Source: Haloarculaceae archaeon
GTDB lineage: Archaea; Halobacteriota; Halobacteria; Halobacteriales; Haloarculaceae
Assembly: GCA_018609665.1 (NCBI GenBank)
Contig: JAHENN010000197.1
Span: forward strand, 1-8,578
Length of the DNA: 8,578 bases
Direction of reading: 5' to 3'
Positions 1 to 6,296 of this stretch are shown piece by piece. Position numbers and translations under genes: made by a program. The first letter of the stretch is position 1; the number at the start of each line of letters is the position of its first letter. The notes below the pieces were generated by a model that did not search any database, had not been told where the DNA came from, and saw only the letters and a program-made list of their open reading frames with translations.

Positions 1-2107
1 GCATCGACGCCGCCAGCAGCGCGACGGTCACGAGCACCGGCACGAGGTTGATGACGCCGTAGACGGCCCGCCCCTCGAGGACCCGGTACGACAGCGCCAG
101 GAAGACCGCCGTGAGGACGAACGCCACGACGAGGCTCCGTACCGCGGACTCGAGGATGACGTCGATGACGGCGGCGTTGACGACGAGCGTCCCGGTCGCG
201 ACGGCGTCGGCGGACATCCGGTCGGCGACCCGGCGGGCGTCGGCGACGGCCTCGTCGTCGCTGGCACCGGATTTGAGGGTGTAGTCGACGCGTGCGCTGC
301 CGCGGTCGGCCGCGATGTAGTTGCGGGCCTCGTCGCGGGCCGGCGAGGAGAGCAGTTCGTCGTAGATCTCGTCGACGTTCCGGTCGGGGACGCCGTTGCC
401 CGTGCGGTCGTTACGGGCGACCATCGCAGCGAACTCGGGGTCTTCGGCCGCGCGGTCCTCGATGACCGTCACGACGCTCTCCGAGCGGGCGGTCCCGTCG
501 TCGGCCCGCTCGAAGGAGTCCGGCGGCCGCCGGCTCGCCCGGTGGATGACCTCCAGGGAGTCGTCGTCGCGGACGGGTTCGTCGACGTACACCGTGACGG
601 TGTCGAACTGCCGGCCGCCGAACTCCTCCTGCAGCAGCCGGACCGTCGTGGTGAAGGTGTACTCCGTCGGCGCCAGCGGCTCCGGCAGCGCCTGGTAGGC
701 CTCGATGCGGTCCTCGTCGGGGAAGAAGATCTCCTGGGAGAAGTCGGCCTCGACGCCGGTCCCGTAGGCGGCCGCCGAGCCGCCGACGAGGAGGCCGACC
801 ACCAGGACGACGGCCGGCGCGACCCGCGCCAGCGAGACGCCGCCCTCCAGCGTCCGGCCCATCAGCGACCCCTCCTGGCCGAGCGGGGTCGTCCCGAACG
901 CCGGGAAGTACGGAATCCGGGCGCGGACCCGGTCGGCGAGCACCTTCGCCGCCGGGAGGAACAGCCCGAAGACGATGAAGATGATGACGATGCCGACGGC
1001 GGCGACGACGCCGAAGTCCCGCAGCGACCCGAGCGGGCTGGTGAGGTTCGCCGAGAAGCTGATGGCAGTCGTGACGGTGACGATGGCGAAGGCCACGAGC
1101 AGCTGGTCGGTCGTCTCCCGCATCGCCGCCGCGGCACCGGCGCCGCCGGCGGTCGCCTCCCGGTAGCGGTTGATGATGTGGATGCCGAAGTCGATGCCGA
1201 CCGCCAGCAGCAGCGGGAACAGCGGCACCATCAGGTTCGAAAACGGGATTCCGGCCCACCCCATGATTCCGAACGTCCACACGAGCGCGACCCCGAGGGC
1301 GCCGACCCCGAGGAGCATGTCGACGGGGTCCCGGTACGACAGCAGCAGAAAGCCCAGCAGGAACAGCACCGTCGCCGGGAAGACGATGATCGCGGTGTCG
1401 GACAGCAGGGAGTTGAACTCGCTTTGGATGATCCCCTGGCCGAAGAGAATGGCGTTCTCGCCGGCCTCGTTGCCGTCGACGTCGTCGATGGCCTCGACGG
1501 TCCGCTCCTGGAGCGTCGTCACCTCGGCGTCGGAGGCGGCGTCCGGCAGGTCGTAGGTGACGCCGACGATGGCGCCGGTCGCCCGCCGACCGGTCGGGTT
1601 GTAGTCGGTCGACAGCTGTGGCCCGAGGGCGCCGCGGTCGTCGGCCGCGTCGATCGCCGCCCGGAGCTCGCCGCCGGTCGCCTCCGCGACGGCGCGACGC
1701 CGCTCGGCGGGGGTCTCGGCGGTCGGGTCGAGTTCTCTGGCGACGACGCCGGCGTGGCTGCTCGTCGAGGCCACCCGCAGCCGGCCGTCGGTCTCGAGGC
1801 GGTGCTGGGTCTCAAGCACCCGCAGCAGCGCCGCCCGCGAGAGGACGTTGTCGTCGCGGACTATCAACGTCCCCGAGGTCGGGGCGTTGCCGATGGTCGT
1901 CCCGAACTCCTCCTCGATGTCCTCCTGGGCCTGCTGGGCCTCGACGTCCTCGGTGAACTGGTCGGTCTGTGCCGCGGTGGTTATCATCCCGATGCCGGGC
2001 GCCAGCGCCGCCGTCACGACGAGGAAGGCGACGACGACCAGCAGCGGCCGGTCGACGACGAACCGGTCGATTCGCTCGACGACCGGCCGGTCGGTGTCGT
2101 CGCTCAT
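1..2107 (-). CDS. RND-superfamily (MmpL/HAE3-like) membrane transporter, 3' end outside window
   Basis: Proton-coupled RND-type exporter of the cytoplasmic membrane; substrate unknown. The 702 visible residues show the RND half-repeat: TM1 at about 22-43, a large extracytoplasmic domain (45-235), a cluster of five helices (about 238-390), TM7 (428-450), a second extracytoplasmic domain (450-650), and the first helices of the second cluster (656-701). In TM4 the segment GIDFGIHIINRYREA (304-318) matches the family signature, with Asp306 the likely proton-relay residue. About three more helices should lie beyond the left edge. The ATG at 2107-2105 is chosen because it overlaps the stop of the upstream gene as ATGA, which implies translational coupling, and because the N-terminus (MSDDTDRPVVERIDRFV) leads directly into TM1. 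The frame is open to the window edge. Family assignment is firm; function (lipid, hydrophobic compound or protein-associated export) is inference. Confidence 0.93.
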   Translation of the reverse strand, partial: MSDDTDRPVVERIDRFVVDRPLLVVVAFLVVTAALAPGIGMITTAAQTDQFTEDVEAQQAQEDIEEEFGTTIGNAPTSGTLIVRDDNVLSRAALLRVLETQHRLETDGRLRVASTSSHAGVVARELDPTAETPAERRRAVAEATGGELRAAIDAADDRGALGPQLSTDYNPTGRRATGAIVGVTYDLPDAASDAEVTTLQERTVEAIDDVDGNEAGENAILFGQGIIQSEFNSLLSDTAIIVFPATVLFLLGFLLLSYRDPVDMLLGVGALGVALVWTFGIMGWAGIPFSNLMVPLFPLLLAVGIDFGIHIINRYREATAGGAGAAAAMRETTDQLLVAFAIVTVTTAISFSANLTSPLGSLRDFGVVAAVGIVIIFIVFGLFLPAAKVLADRVRARIPYFPAFGTTPLGQEGSLMGRTLEGGVSLARVAPAVVLVVGLLVGGSAAAYGTGVEADFSQEIFFPDEDRIEAYQALPEPLAPTEYTFTTTVRLLQEEFGGRQFDTVTVYVDEPVRDDDSLEVIHRASRRPPDSFERADDGTARSESVVTVIEDRAAEDPEFAAMVARNDRTGNGVPDRNVDEIYDELLSSPARDEARNYIAADRGSARVDYTLKSGASDDEAVADARRVADRMSADAVATGTLVVNAAVIDVILESAVRSLVVAFVLTAVFLALSYRVLEGRAVYGVINLVPVLVTVALLAASM

Positions 2108-3663
2108 CGGCGTCGGCGCGAGGCGACCAGCAGCCCGACGGCGACGACGACCAGCAGCGGCGACAGCGAGCCGTCGCCGTCGCTGCTGGCGGCCGTCACC
2201 TCGATCGGCTCCTGGTAGACGTCGGAGATCTGCTCGTCGCCGCGGGCGTCGGTGTACTGGAAGTCGAGTTCGACCGGATAGGTGTTCGGCGTCGCGCTCC
2301 CGGCGACCGACAGCTCGAACCGGACGGTGGTGCTCTCGCCGGGGGCGAGCTCGTCGACGAACGACTCGTCGGTGCCGGTCGACAGCGGGCTGTCGGCGAA
2401 GAGGTTCGCCGTGACGTCGGTGACCGGCTCCGCGCGGTTGTTCGTCACCTCGACGGTCAGCGTCGTCGAGCCGCCGGCCTCGACGGTTTCGGCGACGTCG
2501 ACCCCGAAGTCCGGCCGCCGCGGGGCGACGTCGACGCGGGCCGTCTCGCGGTCGCTCGTCACCTCCGTCCCGCCGCTGGTGTACTCGACGACGAAGCCGA
2601 ACTGCCGGGGGCCGGGGTCGGCCTGGCCGCTCACCTCGGCGTCGTACGCGAACTCCGCCGACTCGCCCGGGCCGAGGTCGGGCAGGGCGTACTGGCCCTC
2701 GCCGAGGTCGATGCGGTCGCTGCCGGTCGTCGCGACCAGCACCGCGTCGTCGACCGGCTCGGGGCCGTCGTTCGTGACCGTCCCGGTCAGCCGGCCGCGG
2801 TCGCCGACCGACAGCGTCGTCTCGACGCCGTCGACCGCGAAGGACTGCTCGGACGGCGGCGCGACGCCGAAGGCGACCGGCTCGGAGCGGCGGGTCAGCC
2901 CGTCGGCGTCCTCGTAGGTCACCGTCGCCTCGGCGCCGAACCGCTCCGGCGCCGAGACGCTCGCGTCGTACTCCAGGGTGGTCGTCTCGCCGGGCGCGAG
3001 CGTGCCGGCGAACGCCCGGGTCGGCTCCCCGTCACTCTCGCCGCCGACGGTCGCCCCGCCGGAGGTCGAACTGACCGCGACGCGGGCGTCCGTCGCCGGC
3101 GCGGTGCCCTCGTTGCGGACGGTGACGAACAGCGAGCCGTCGCCGCCGACCTGGGCGTCCGTCTCGACGTCGGTCACCGCAAACCGGGGGGCGTCCGGCA
3201 CCCGCACGCCGACGTCGAAGCGCTCCGTCGCCGACTGCTCGACGGTGCCGCCGGTCGGCTGGAACACCGTCCCCGAGTAGACGTAATCGACCTCGACGTC
3301 GAGGCTGTACGTTCCGGGGGCGGCGTCGCGCGGGACCGTCACCCGGATCGGTGCCGTCGCCGGCGCGTCGGTGGTGACGGCGCCGACGGCAGCCGTATCG
3401 GTCTCGACGGTCACCGGCCCCGACCCGCTGGCAGTGACGGTGACGCCGGTGGCGACCGTCGGCCGGGTGGTACCGCTGCCGGCCTGGAGTCCGCCCCGGT
3501 TGACGACCTGGAGTTCGACCGTCGACTCCCCGACGGACAGTTCGTCGTCGACCGGGTGGACCGAGATGTCCGGGGAGCCGGTGACGCGTTCCTGACCGAC
3601 GACGGCGCCGGGAACCGCCGCGACGACCAGCAGACAGCCGACGAGGAGGGTGAGCCGTCTCAT
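2104..3663 (-). CDS. Secreted, C-terminally anchored CARDB/NEW3-repeat protein paired with the RND transporter
   Basis: A 519-residue exported protein. Residues 1-23 form a signal peptide (MRRLTLLVGC start, hydrophobic core, cut probably near VVG-Q24). Then come four beta-sandwich repeats of CARDB/NEW3 type at about 30-157, 158-268, 272-380 and 384-490. Each shows the pattern 'tvtv.N.g..p..d' followed by 'l.pGEs..v.f'; clear copies of the latter are LAPGETTTLEY (222-232), LGPGESAEFAY (330-340) and LAPGESTTVRF (439-449). A hydrophobic segment (about 499-514) followed by RRRR anchors the C-terminus, leaving the body outside the cell. This is the COG1361-like architecture, in my recollection often annotated as S-layer related. 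The stop overlaps the RND start by 4 nt, so the protein is probably an accessory or substrate-handling partner of that transporter (inference). A GGTGA lies just before the ATG. There is no PGF-CTERM motif, so anchoring is by the helix itself. Confidence 0.9.
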   Translation of the reverse strand: MRRLTLLVGCLLVVAAVPGAVVGQERVTGSPDISVHPVDDELSVGESTVELQVVNRGGLQAGSGTTRPTVATGVTVTASGSGPVTVETDTAAVGAVTTDAPATAPIRVTVPRDAAPGTYSLDVEVDYVYSGTVFQPTGGTVEQSATERFDVGVRVPDAPRFAVTDVETDAQVGGDGSLFVTVRNEGTAPATDARVAVSSTSGGATVGGESDGEPTRAFAGTLAPGETTTLEYDASVSAPERFGAEATVTYEDADGLTRRSEPVAFGVAPPSEQSFAVDGVETTLSVGDRGRLTGTVTNDGPEPVDDAVLVATTGSDRIDLGEGQYALPDLGPGESAEFAYDAEVSGQADPGPRQFGFVVEYTSGGTEVTSDRETARVDVAPRRPDFGVDVAETVEAGGSTTLTVEVTNNRAEPVTDVTANLFADSPLSTGTDESFVDELAPGESTTVRFELSVAGSATPNTYPVELDFQYTDARGDEQISDVYQEPIEVTAASSDGDGSLSPLLVVVAVGLLVASRRRR

Positions 3664-3806
3664 CTCACCGCGACCTCGACGGGAGATGGCGGTCGTGAGA
3701 CGGACGGAGAGTGGACGTGACGGCGGGGACGACCCGGACGGCGTCGGGGGTCCCGCCGAGGGAGGGGCTCGGTCGATGGCAAACTACCGGTTAATACCGC
3801 GGCGGA

Positions 3807-3815
3807 AATAAAAAG
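3807..3815 (-). promoter_or_regulatory. TATA box for the CARDB/RND unit, in the divergent intergenic region
   Basis: On the minus strand this reads TTTTTATTT, the only strong AT-rich patch in the 235-nt divergent region 3664-3898. A transcript starting about 25 nt downstream would begin near 3783 and carry a leader of about 120 nt before the ATG at 3663, which is long for a haloarchaeon. The same patch may also serve the rightward usp gene; the plus-strand reading (AAATAAAAA) is a poorer TATA box. No other gene or clear operator is seen in the region. Confidence 0.5.
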
Positions 3816-3898
3816 CCCCGGTTCTACCCCACGTGCGGGTCGTCGGGCCAGGAGCGAGGCGCGCCAGGGTTATGTCTGGAGACTCGCAACGTCCTGGC

Positions 3899-4315
3899 AT
3901 GGACGTGCTCGTCCCGGTCGACGGCTCGGAGCCGGCCGCGGAGGCCCTCGATTACGCCCTCGAGCAGTTCGGCGACGAGGCGCTGACCGCGCTGTACGTC
4001 ATCGACCCGGCGGACGGGGCGACGAGCTGGGGGCCGGCGGGCGCCGACGACTGGCTGTCGTCGGCCCGCAAGCAGGCGACGGCCGTCCTCGAGGACGCCG
4101 AGGAGCGGGCGGCGGCCGCCGGCGCCGACCTCGCGACGGACTCGACGACCGGCCGGCCGGCCCAGCGCATCGTCGAGTACGCCGACGAGAACGGCTTCGA
4201 CCACATCGTCATCGGCAGCCACGGCCGCGAGGGGCTGTCGCGGGTCCTGCTCGGCAGCGTCGCCGAGACGGTCGTCCGGCGGTCGTCGGTGCCGGTCACC
4301 GTCGCCCGGAGATGA
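3899..4315 (+). CDS. UspA-family universal stress protein (ATP-binding type)
   Basis: A 138-residue single-domain cytoplasmic Usp. It opens with the classic first strand MDVLVPVDGSEPAAEAL, where Asp8 and the preceding Val contribute to the nucleotide site. It ends with the ATP-binding signature G-x2-G-x9-G-S: Gly106, Gly109 and Gly119-Ser120 in IGSHGREGLSRVLLGS, followed by the last strand SVPVTVA. This intact motif places it with the ATP-binding (MJ0577-like) proteins rather than the non-binding UspA type. Usps act as homodimers in stress and energy-state signalling; the specific role is unknown. I chose the ATG at 3899 because the fold begins immediately there. In-frame GTG 3833 and ATG 3872 would add an Arg-rich or unstructured tail, although GTG 3833 sits about 23 nt after the AT-rich patch and could be a leaderless start. 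The next gene starts 37 nt downstream in the same direction. Confidence 0.93.
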   Translation: MDVLVPVDGSEPAAEALDYALEQFGDEALTALYVIDPADGATSWGPAGADDWLSSARKQATAVLEDAEERAAAAGADLATDSTTGRPAQRIVEYADENGFDHIVIGSHGREGLSRVLLGSVAETVVRRSSVPVTVARR

Positions 4316-4322
4316 CCGAGCC

Positions 4323-4328
4323 GTTTTG
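4323..4328 (+). promoter_or_regulatory. Weak TATA-like element before the SRPBCC gene
   Basis: GTTTTG is the only AT-rich hexamer in the short gap after the usp stop and is centred about 27 nt before the ATG at 4353, the spacing expected for a leaderless haloarchaeal transcript. The match is weak; co-transcription with usp is equally possible. Confidence 0.3.
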
Positions 4329-4352
4329 TCGCCGGCCGGCCAACCGCCGCGC

Positions 4353-4784
4353 ATGGAGGCCAGCGCCGAGACCGTCGTCGACCGGCCCCGGCGGGCGGTG
4401 TTCGAGTTCATGGACGTCCCGGAGAACCAGCAGCGCATCTCGCCGCGGCTGTCGACCGTCGAGACGGTCGGCGTCCTCGACGACGGCGGCAAGCGCGCCC
4501 GGTACGTCTACCGGCTGTTCGGCGTCTCCTTCAGCGGCGAGGTCCGCGGCGTCGAGCACGACCCCCCGGAGCGCGTCGTCTTCGAGCTGACCGGCGACAT
4601 CGAGGGCCGTCTCGAGTGGCGGTTCGACGACGCCGACGGCGGCACGCGGGTCACCTACGCCGCCGCCTACGACCTGGGGCTGCCACGGGTCGTCGGGCGC
4701 GTGGTCGCGCCGCTGGCCGCGCGGCTCAACCGCCGCGAACTCGAACGGACCCTCGAGAACCTCGAGGAACGACTCAGCGGATAG
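4353..4784 (+). CDS. SRPBCC (START-like / polyketide cyclase-dehydrase fold) small protein
   Basis: A 143-residue soluble protein with the helix-grip fold pattern. It has a first strand and helix 'ASAETVVDRPRRAVFEFMDVPEN' (3-25, quoted here in sense only: ligand-cavity strand then the alpha1 region). A middle run of antiparallel strands includes YVYRLFGVSFSGEV (51-64) and PERVVFELTGDIEGRLEWRF (72-91). GGTRVTYAAAYDL (96-108) gives the typical late strand, and a long C-terminal helix (about 115-142) closes the cavity. Family members bind hydrophobic ligands or act as cyclases, but no catalytic residues can be assigned here. I chose the ATG at 4353; a TTG at 4326 would add nine residues with no fold role. 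It lies 37 nt after usp and is followed by the hop promoter region. A link to retinal or lipid handling beside hop would be speculation. Confidence 0.85.
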   Translation: MEASAETVVDRPRRAVFEFMDVPENQQRISPRLSTVETVGVLDDGGKRARYVYRLFGVSFSGEVRGVEHDPPERVVFELTGDIEGRLEWRFDDADGGTRVTYAAAYDLGLPRVVGRVVAPLAARLNRRELERTLENLEERLSG

Positions 4785-4813
4785 CCGCGCTGTCCACCGA
4801 TTCGCCGAGCGTC

Positions 4814-4828
4814 ACCCTCTCTATTGGG
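4814..4828 (+). promoter_or_regulatory. Bop-regulon-type upstream activating sequence (putative Bat site) of hop
   Basis: The 15-mer ACCCTCTCTATTGGG fits the Halobacterium salinarum bop-regulon UAS as I recall it, ACCcnactagTTnGG, at every capital (strongly conserved) position, and at only the c of the lower-case positions. It spans -53 to -39 relative to the hop ATG and ends 6 nt before the TATA box, close to the layout of the bop promoter. It is embedded in a perfect dyad CACCC-N8-GGGTG (4813-4830). In H. salinarum the UAS is where the PAS/GAF and helix-turn-helix regulator Bat is thought to activate transcription under low oxygen and light. No bat gene is in this window, so binding is inference. 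Confidence 0.6.
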
Positions 4829-4833
4829 TGGTC

Positions 4834-4840
4834 GTTTTAG
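4834..4840 (+). promoter_or_regulatory. TATA box of hop
   Basis: GTTTTAG, about 27-33 nt before the hop ATG and directly after the UAS. The spacing predicts a transcript starting at or within a few nt of the ATG, i.e. leaderless, and no Shine-Dalgarno sequence is seen before the start. Confidence 0.6.
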
Positions 4841-4866
4841 CACGTGTCCCGTGGTAGGTAGACTGC

Positions 4867-5739
4867 ATGACATCATTACCAGCGACTGCCGCGGCGTTCG
4901 CACAGGTTCCGCTGCAGGAGTCGGTCGAGCAGGGCGAACTGTTCGAGTACATCCTCGGCGACACGCTGCTCGCCAGCTCGCTGTACGTCAACATCGCGCT
5001 GGCGGGGCTGGCGATACTGGTCTTCGCCGGGCTCGCACGCGGGGTCGAGGACCCGCGGGCGAAGCTCATCGTCATCGCGACGATGACCGTCCCGGTGGTA
5101 TCGCTGGCGAGCTACACCGGCCTCGCCTCGGGGCTGACGATCAGCATCCTCGAGATGCCGCCCGGCCATCCGGCCGTCGACTCCTACGTGACGGTCGGCG
5201 GCCAGGAGGGTATCGTCTCGCTGTGGGGGCGGTACCTGACGTGGGCGCTGTCGACGCCGGCCATCCTGCTGGCGCTCGGGCTGCTGGCCGGGTCGAACGT
5301 CACGAAGCTGCTGACGGCCATCATCTTCGACATCGCGATGTGCGTCACCGGGCTGACGGCGGCGCTGACGACCTCCAGCTACGCGCTGCGGTGGTTCTGG
5401 TTCCTGATGAGCTGTGCCTTCTTCGCCGTCGTGCTGTACATCCTGCTGGTCGAGTGGCCCGACGACGCGGCCGCCGCCGGCACCGCCGACATCTTCGGGA
5501 CGCTGAAGTACCTGACCGCGTTCATGTGGCTCGGCTACCCCATCGTCTGGGCGCTGGGCGTCGAGGGGCTGGCGCTGCTGCCGGTCGGGGTCACGTCGTG
5601 GGCCTACAGCGCCCTCGACATCGTCGCGAAGTACCTCTTCGGGTTCCTGGTCGTCCGCTACGTCGCCGACGAGCCGCGCGGCGTCACGGCCGGCGGCGAC
5701 TACGGCGCGACCTCCGGGGTCACGCCGGCCGACGACTGA
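4867..5739 (+). CDS. hop: Halorhodopsin, light-driven inward chloride pump
   Basis: A 290-residue seven-helix retinal protein, close to the Natronomonas pharaonis halorhodopsin (NpHR) I know in length and in long identical stretches, including the C-terminal TPADD. Helices lie at about 35-57, 64-91, 115-141, 146-168, 173-196, 208-235 and 240-266. Lys255 in helix G (LDIVAKYLF) forms the retinal Schiff base, with Asp251 as counter-ion. Helix C carries Arg122, Thr125, Ser129 and Ala136: the TSA motif that replaces the Asp/Thr/Asp of bacteriorhodopsin, so it should pump Cl- inward rather than protons outward. The retinal pocket residues Trp126, Trp221, Tyr224, Pro225 and Trp228 are present, and Glu233 matches the extracellular-side glutamate. 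The BC loop (about 96-114) and the tail (267-286) differ most from NpHR. Transcription is probably leaderless from the UAS/TATA promoter just upstream. No bop, brp/blh or bat gene is adjacent. The ORF is intact. Confidence 0.98.
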   Translation: MTSLPATAAAFAQVPLQESVEQGELFEYILGDTLLASSLYVNIALAGLAILVFAGLARGVEDPRAKLIVIATMTVPVVSLASYTGLASGLTISILEMPPGHPAVDSYVTVGGQEGIVSLWGRYLTWALSTPAILLALGLLAGSNVTKLLTAIIFDIAMCVTGLTAALTTSSYALRWFWFLMSCAFFAVVLYILLVEWPDDAAAAGTADIFGTLKYLTAFMWLGYPIVWALGVEGLALLPVGVTSWAYSALDIVAKYLFGFLVVRYVADEPRGVTAGGDYGATSGVTPADD

Positions 5740-5746
5740 GCCGTAT

Positions 5747-5760
5747 CGAAACGCATAAAC
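5747..5760 (+). promoter_or_regulatory. Promoter (BRE + TATA) of the tRNA-Ser gene
   Basis: CGAAA (5747-5751) resembles a BRE and CATAAAC (5754-5760) a TATA box. About 26 nt further lies 5783, next to the mature tRNA 5' end at 5786. The element starts 8 nt after the hop stop, so the tRNA need not rely on read-through from hop. Confidence 0.6.
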
Positions 5761-5785
5761 TCGCGACCACCCCATCTTCTGGCGA

Positions 5786-5870
5786 GCCGAGGTAGCCTAG
5801 CCCGGCCAAGGCGGTTGCTTCGAGAGCAACTGTCCGTCAGGACTCGTGAGTTCAAATCTCACCCTCGGCG
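5786..5870 (+). tRNA. tRNA-Ser(CGA), class II
   Basis: An 85-nt cloverleaf decoding UCG serine codons. The acceptor stem GCCGAGG (5786-5792) pairs perfectly with CCTCGGC (5863-5869), with discriminator G at 5870. The anticodon stem GTTGC (5814-5818) pairs with GCAAC (5826-5830) around the loop TTCGAGA, putting anticodon CGA at 5821-5823. A long variable arm (about 5831-5848, with GTCC/GGAC pairing) marks a class II tRNA, and G73 with this arm fits serine identity. The T arm is GTGAG-TTCAAAT-CTCAC (5848-5864 region). No intron is visible and CCA is not encoded. It sits 46 nt downstream of hop. Confidence 0.96.
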
Positions 5871-5876
5871 CTTTTT
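5871..5876 (+). terminator. T-run terminator of tRNA-Ser
   Basis: C followed by five T residues (5872-5876) directly after the tRNA discriminator base; a T-run right behind the gene is the usual archaeal termination signal. Confidence 0.6.
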
Positions 5877-5938
5877 GGACGAACCCACGAACGAAGAGCG
5901 GAGCGACGGGCGAGTCCGCCCGCGACGAGACGCCGTCA

Positions 5939-5993
5939 CGAGTTTGAACCCCGGAAGACGCGCGACGCGAGCCTTCCTTTGCGTCAAATCTCG
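5939..5993. repeat. Imperfect inverted repeat downstream of tRNA-Ser
   Basis: Outer arms CGAGTTTGA (5939-5947) and TCAAATCTCG (5984-5993) are complementary except for one bulged base. Inner arms GGAAG (5953-5957) and CTTCC (5973-5977) also pair. The right arm repeats TCAAATCTC from the tRNA T arm (5852-5860), so it may be tRNA-derived. A small perfect hairpin CGGGCG-AGTC-CGCCCG (5907-5922) lies just upstream. It could be a non-coding RNA structure, a repeat element or an old attachment-site remnant; I cannot decide. Confidence 0.4.
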
Positions 5994-6293
5994 CGCACGG
6001 TCCACGTCGGCAGCCTCGACGGCAGCCTGTACGCGGCTGCGGCGACGACGGAGACGACGCCGACGGAGACCGGCCGACCGACCACCGCCGAAGAGTCACC
6101 CGATACCGCCCTCGTCGGCGATGGGTCCGAGACGAGCCAACCGACCCCCACCGAGGAACTCCCCGATACTGACGCCCCCGTCACCGGCGACGGGCCCGGA
6201 TTCGGAGCGCTGACGGCAGTCGGTGCCCTCGACGGCGTGGGCTACCGGCTGACCCGGGGGCGCGCCGACCGGAGCGACTCCCCCGACGAGTAG
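5979..6293 (+). pseudogene. Orphan C-terminal remnant of a PGF-CTERM surface protein
   Basis: An open frame of 104 codons that begins with a TTG and has no ATG or credible start. The encoded peptide has no signal peptide. It is mostly a Thr/Pro/Glu-rich, low-complexity stretch (about 19-70) of the kind that precedes the membrane anchor of haloarchaeal surface glycoproteins, then GPGFG (72-76), a hydrophobic segment (76-91) and RLTRGR. That is the layout of a PGF-CTERM sorting signal recognised by archaeosortase A, but Asp85 interrupts the hydrophobic part. Two 21-codon units with 'PDT...GDG' are tandemly duplicated (6099 and 6162 offsets). With only about 100 nt back to the tRNA there is no room for an N-terminal domain. 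I infer a decayed gene tail; a very short secreted protein with an unseen start is less likely. Confidence 0.5.
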
Positions 6294-6296
6294 TTC

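Noticed and set aside
542..2218. Long open frame on the plus strand opposite the RND gene
   Set aside because: It is antisense to a clear RND transporter; the peptide is an Arg/Asp/Gly-rich mixture without family features, as expected from GC-rich antisense reading.
1969..3720. 583-codon open frame on the plus strand opposite the CARDB-repeat gene
   Set aside because: No hydrophobic core or motif; Arg-rich composition. The opposite strand has a signal peptide, repeats and an anchor.
3833..3898. N-terminal extension of the Usp protein (GTG 3833 or ATG 3872)
   Set aside because: The extra residues are Arg-rich or unstructured and precede a complete Usp first strand; GTG 3833 remains a remote leaderless possibility because of its distance from the AT-rich patch.
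4876..5775. 299-codon open frame on the minus strand opposite hop
   Set aside because: Antisense shadow of halorhodopsin, rich in Arg/Gln/Asp repeats with no recognisable domain.
5786..5993. tRNA-Ser 3' end and TCAAATCTC copy as an attL/attR pair
   Set aside because: Only nine shared bases and no integrase or intact mobile element nearby; too short to call an attachment-site pair.
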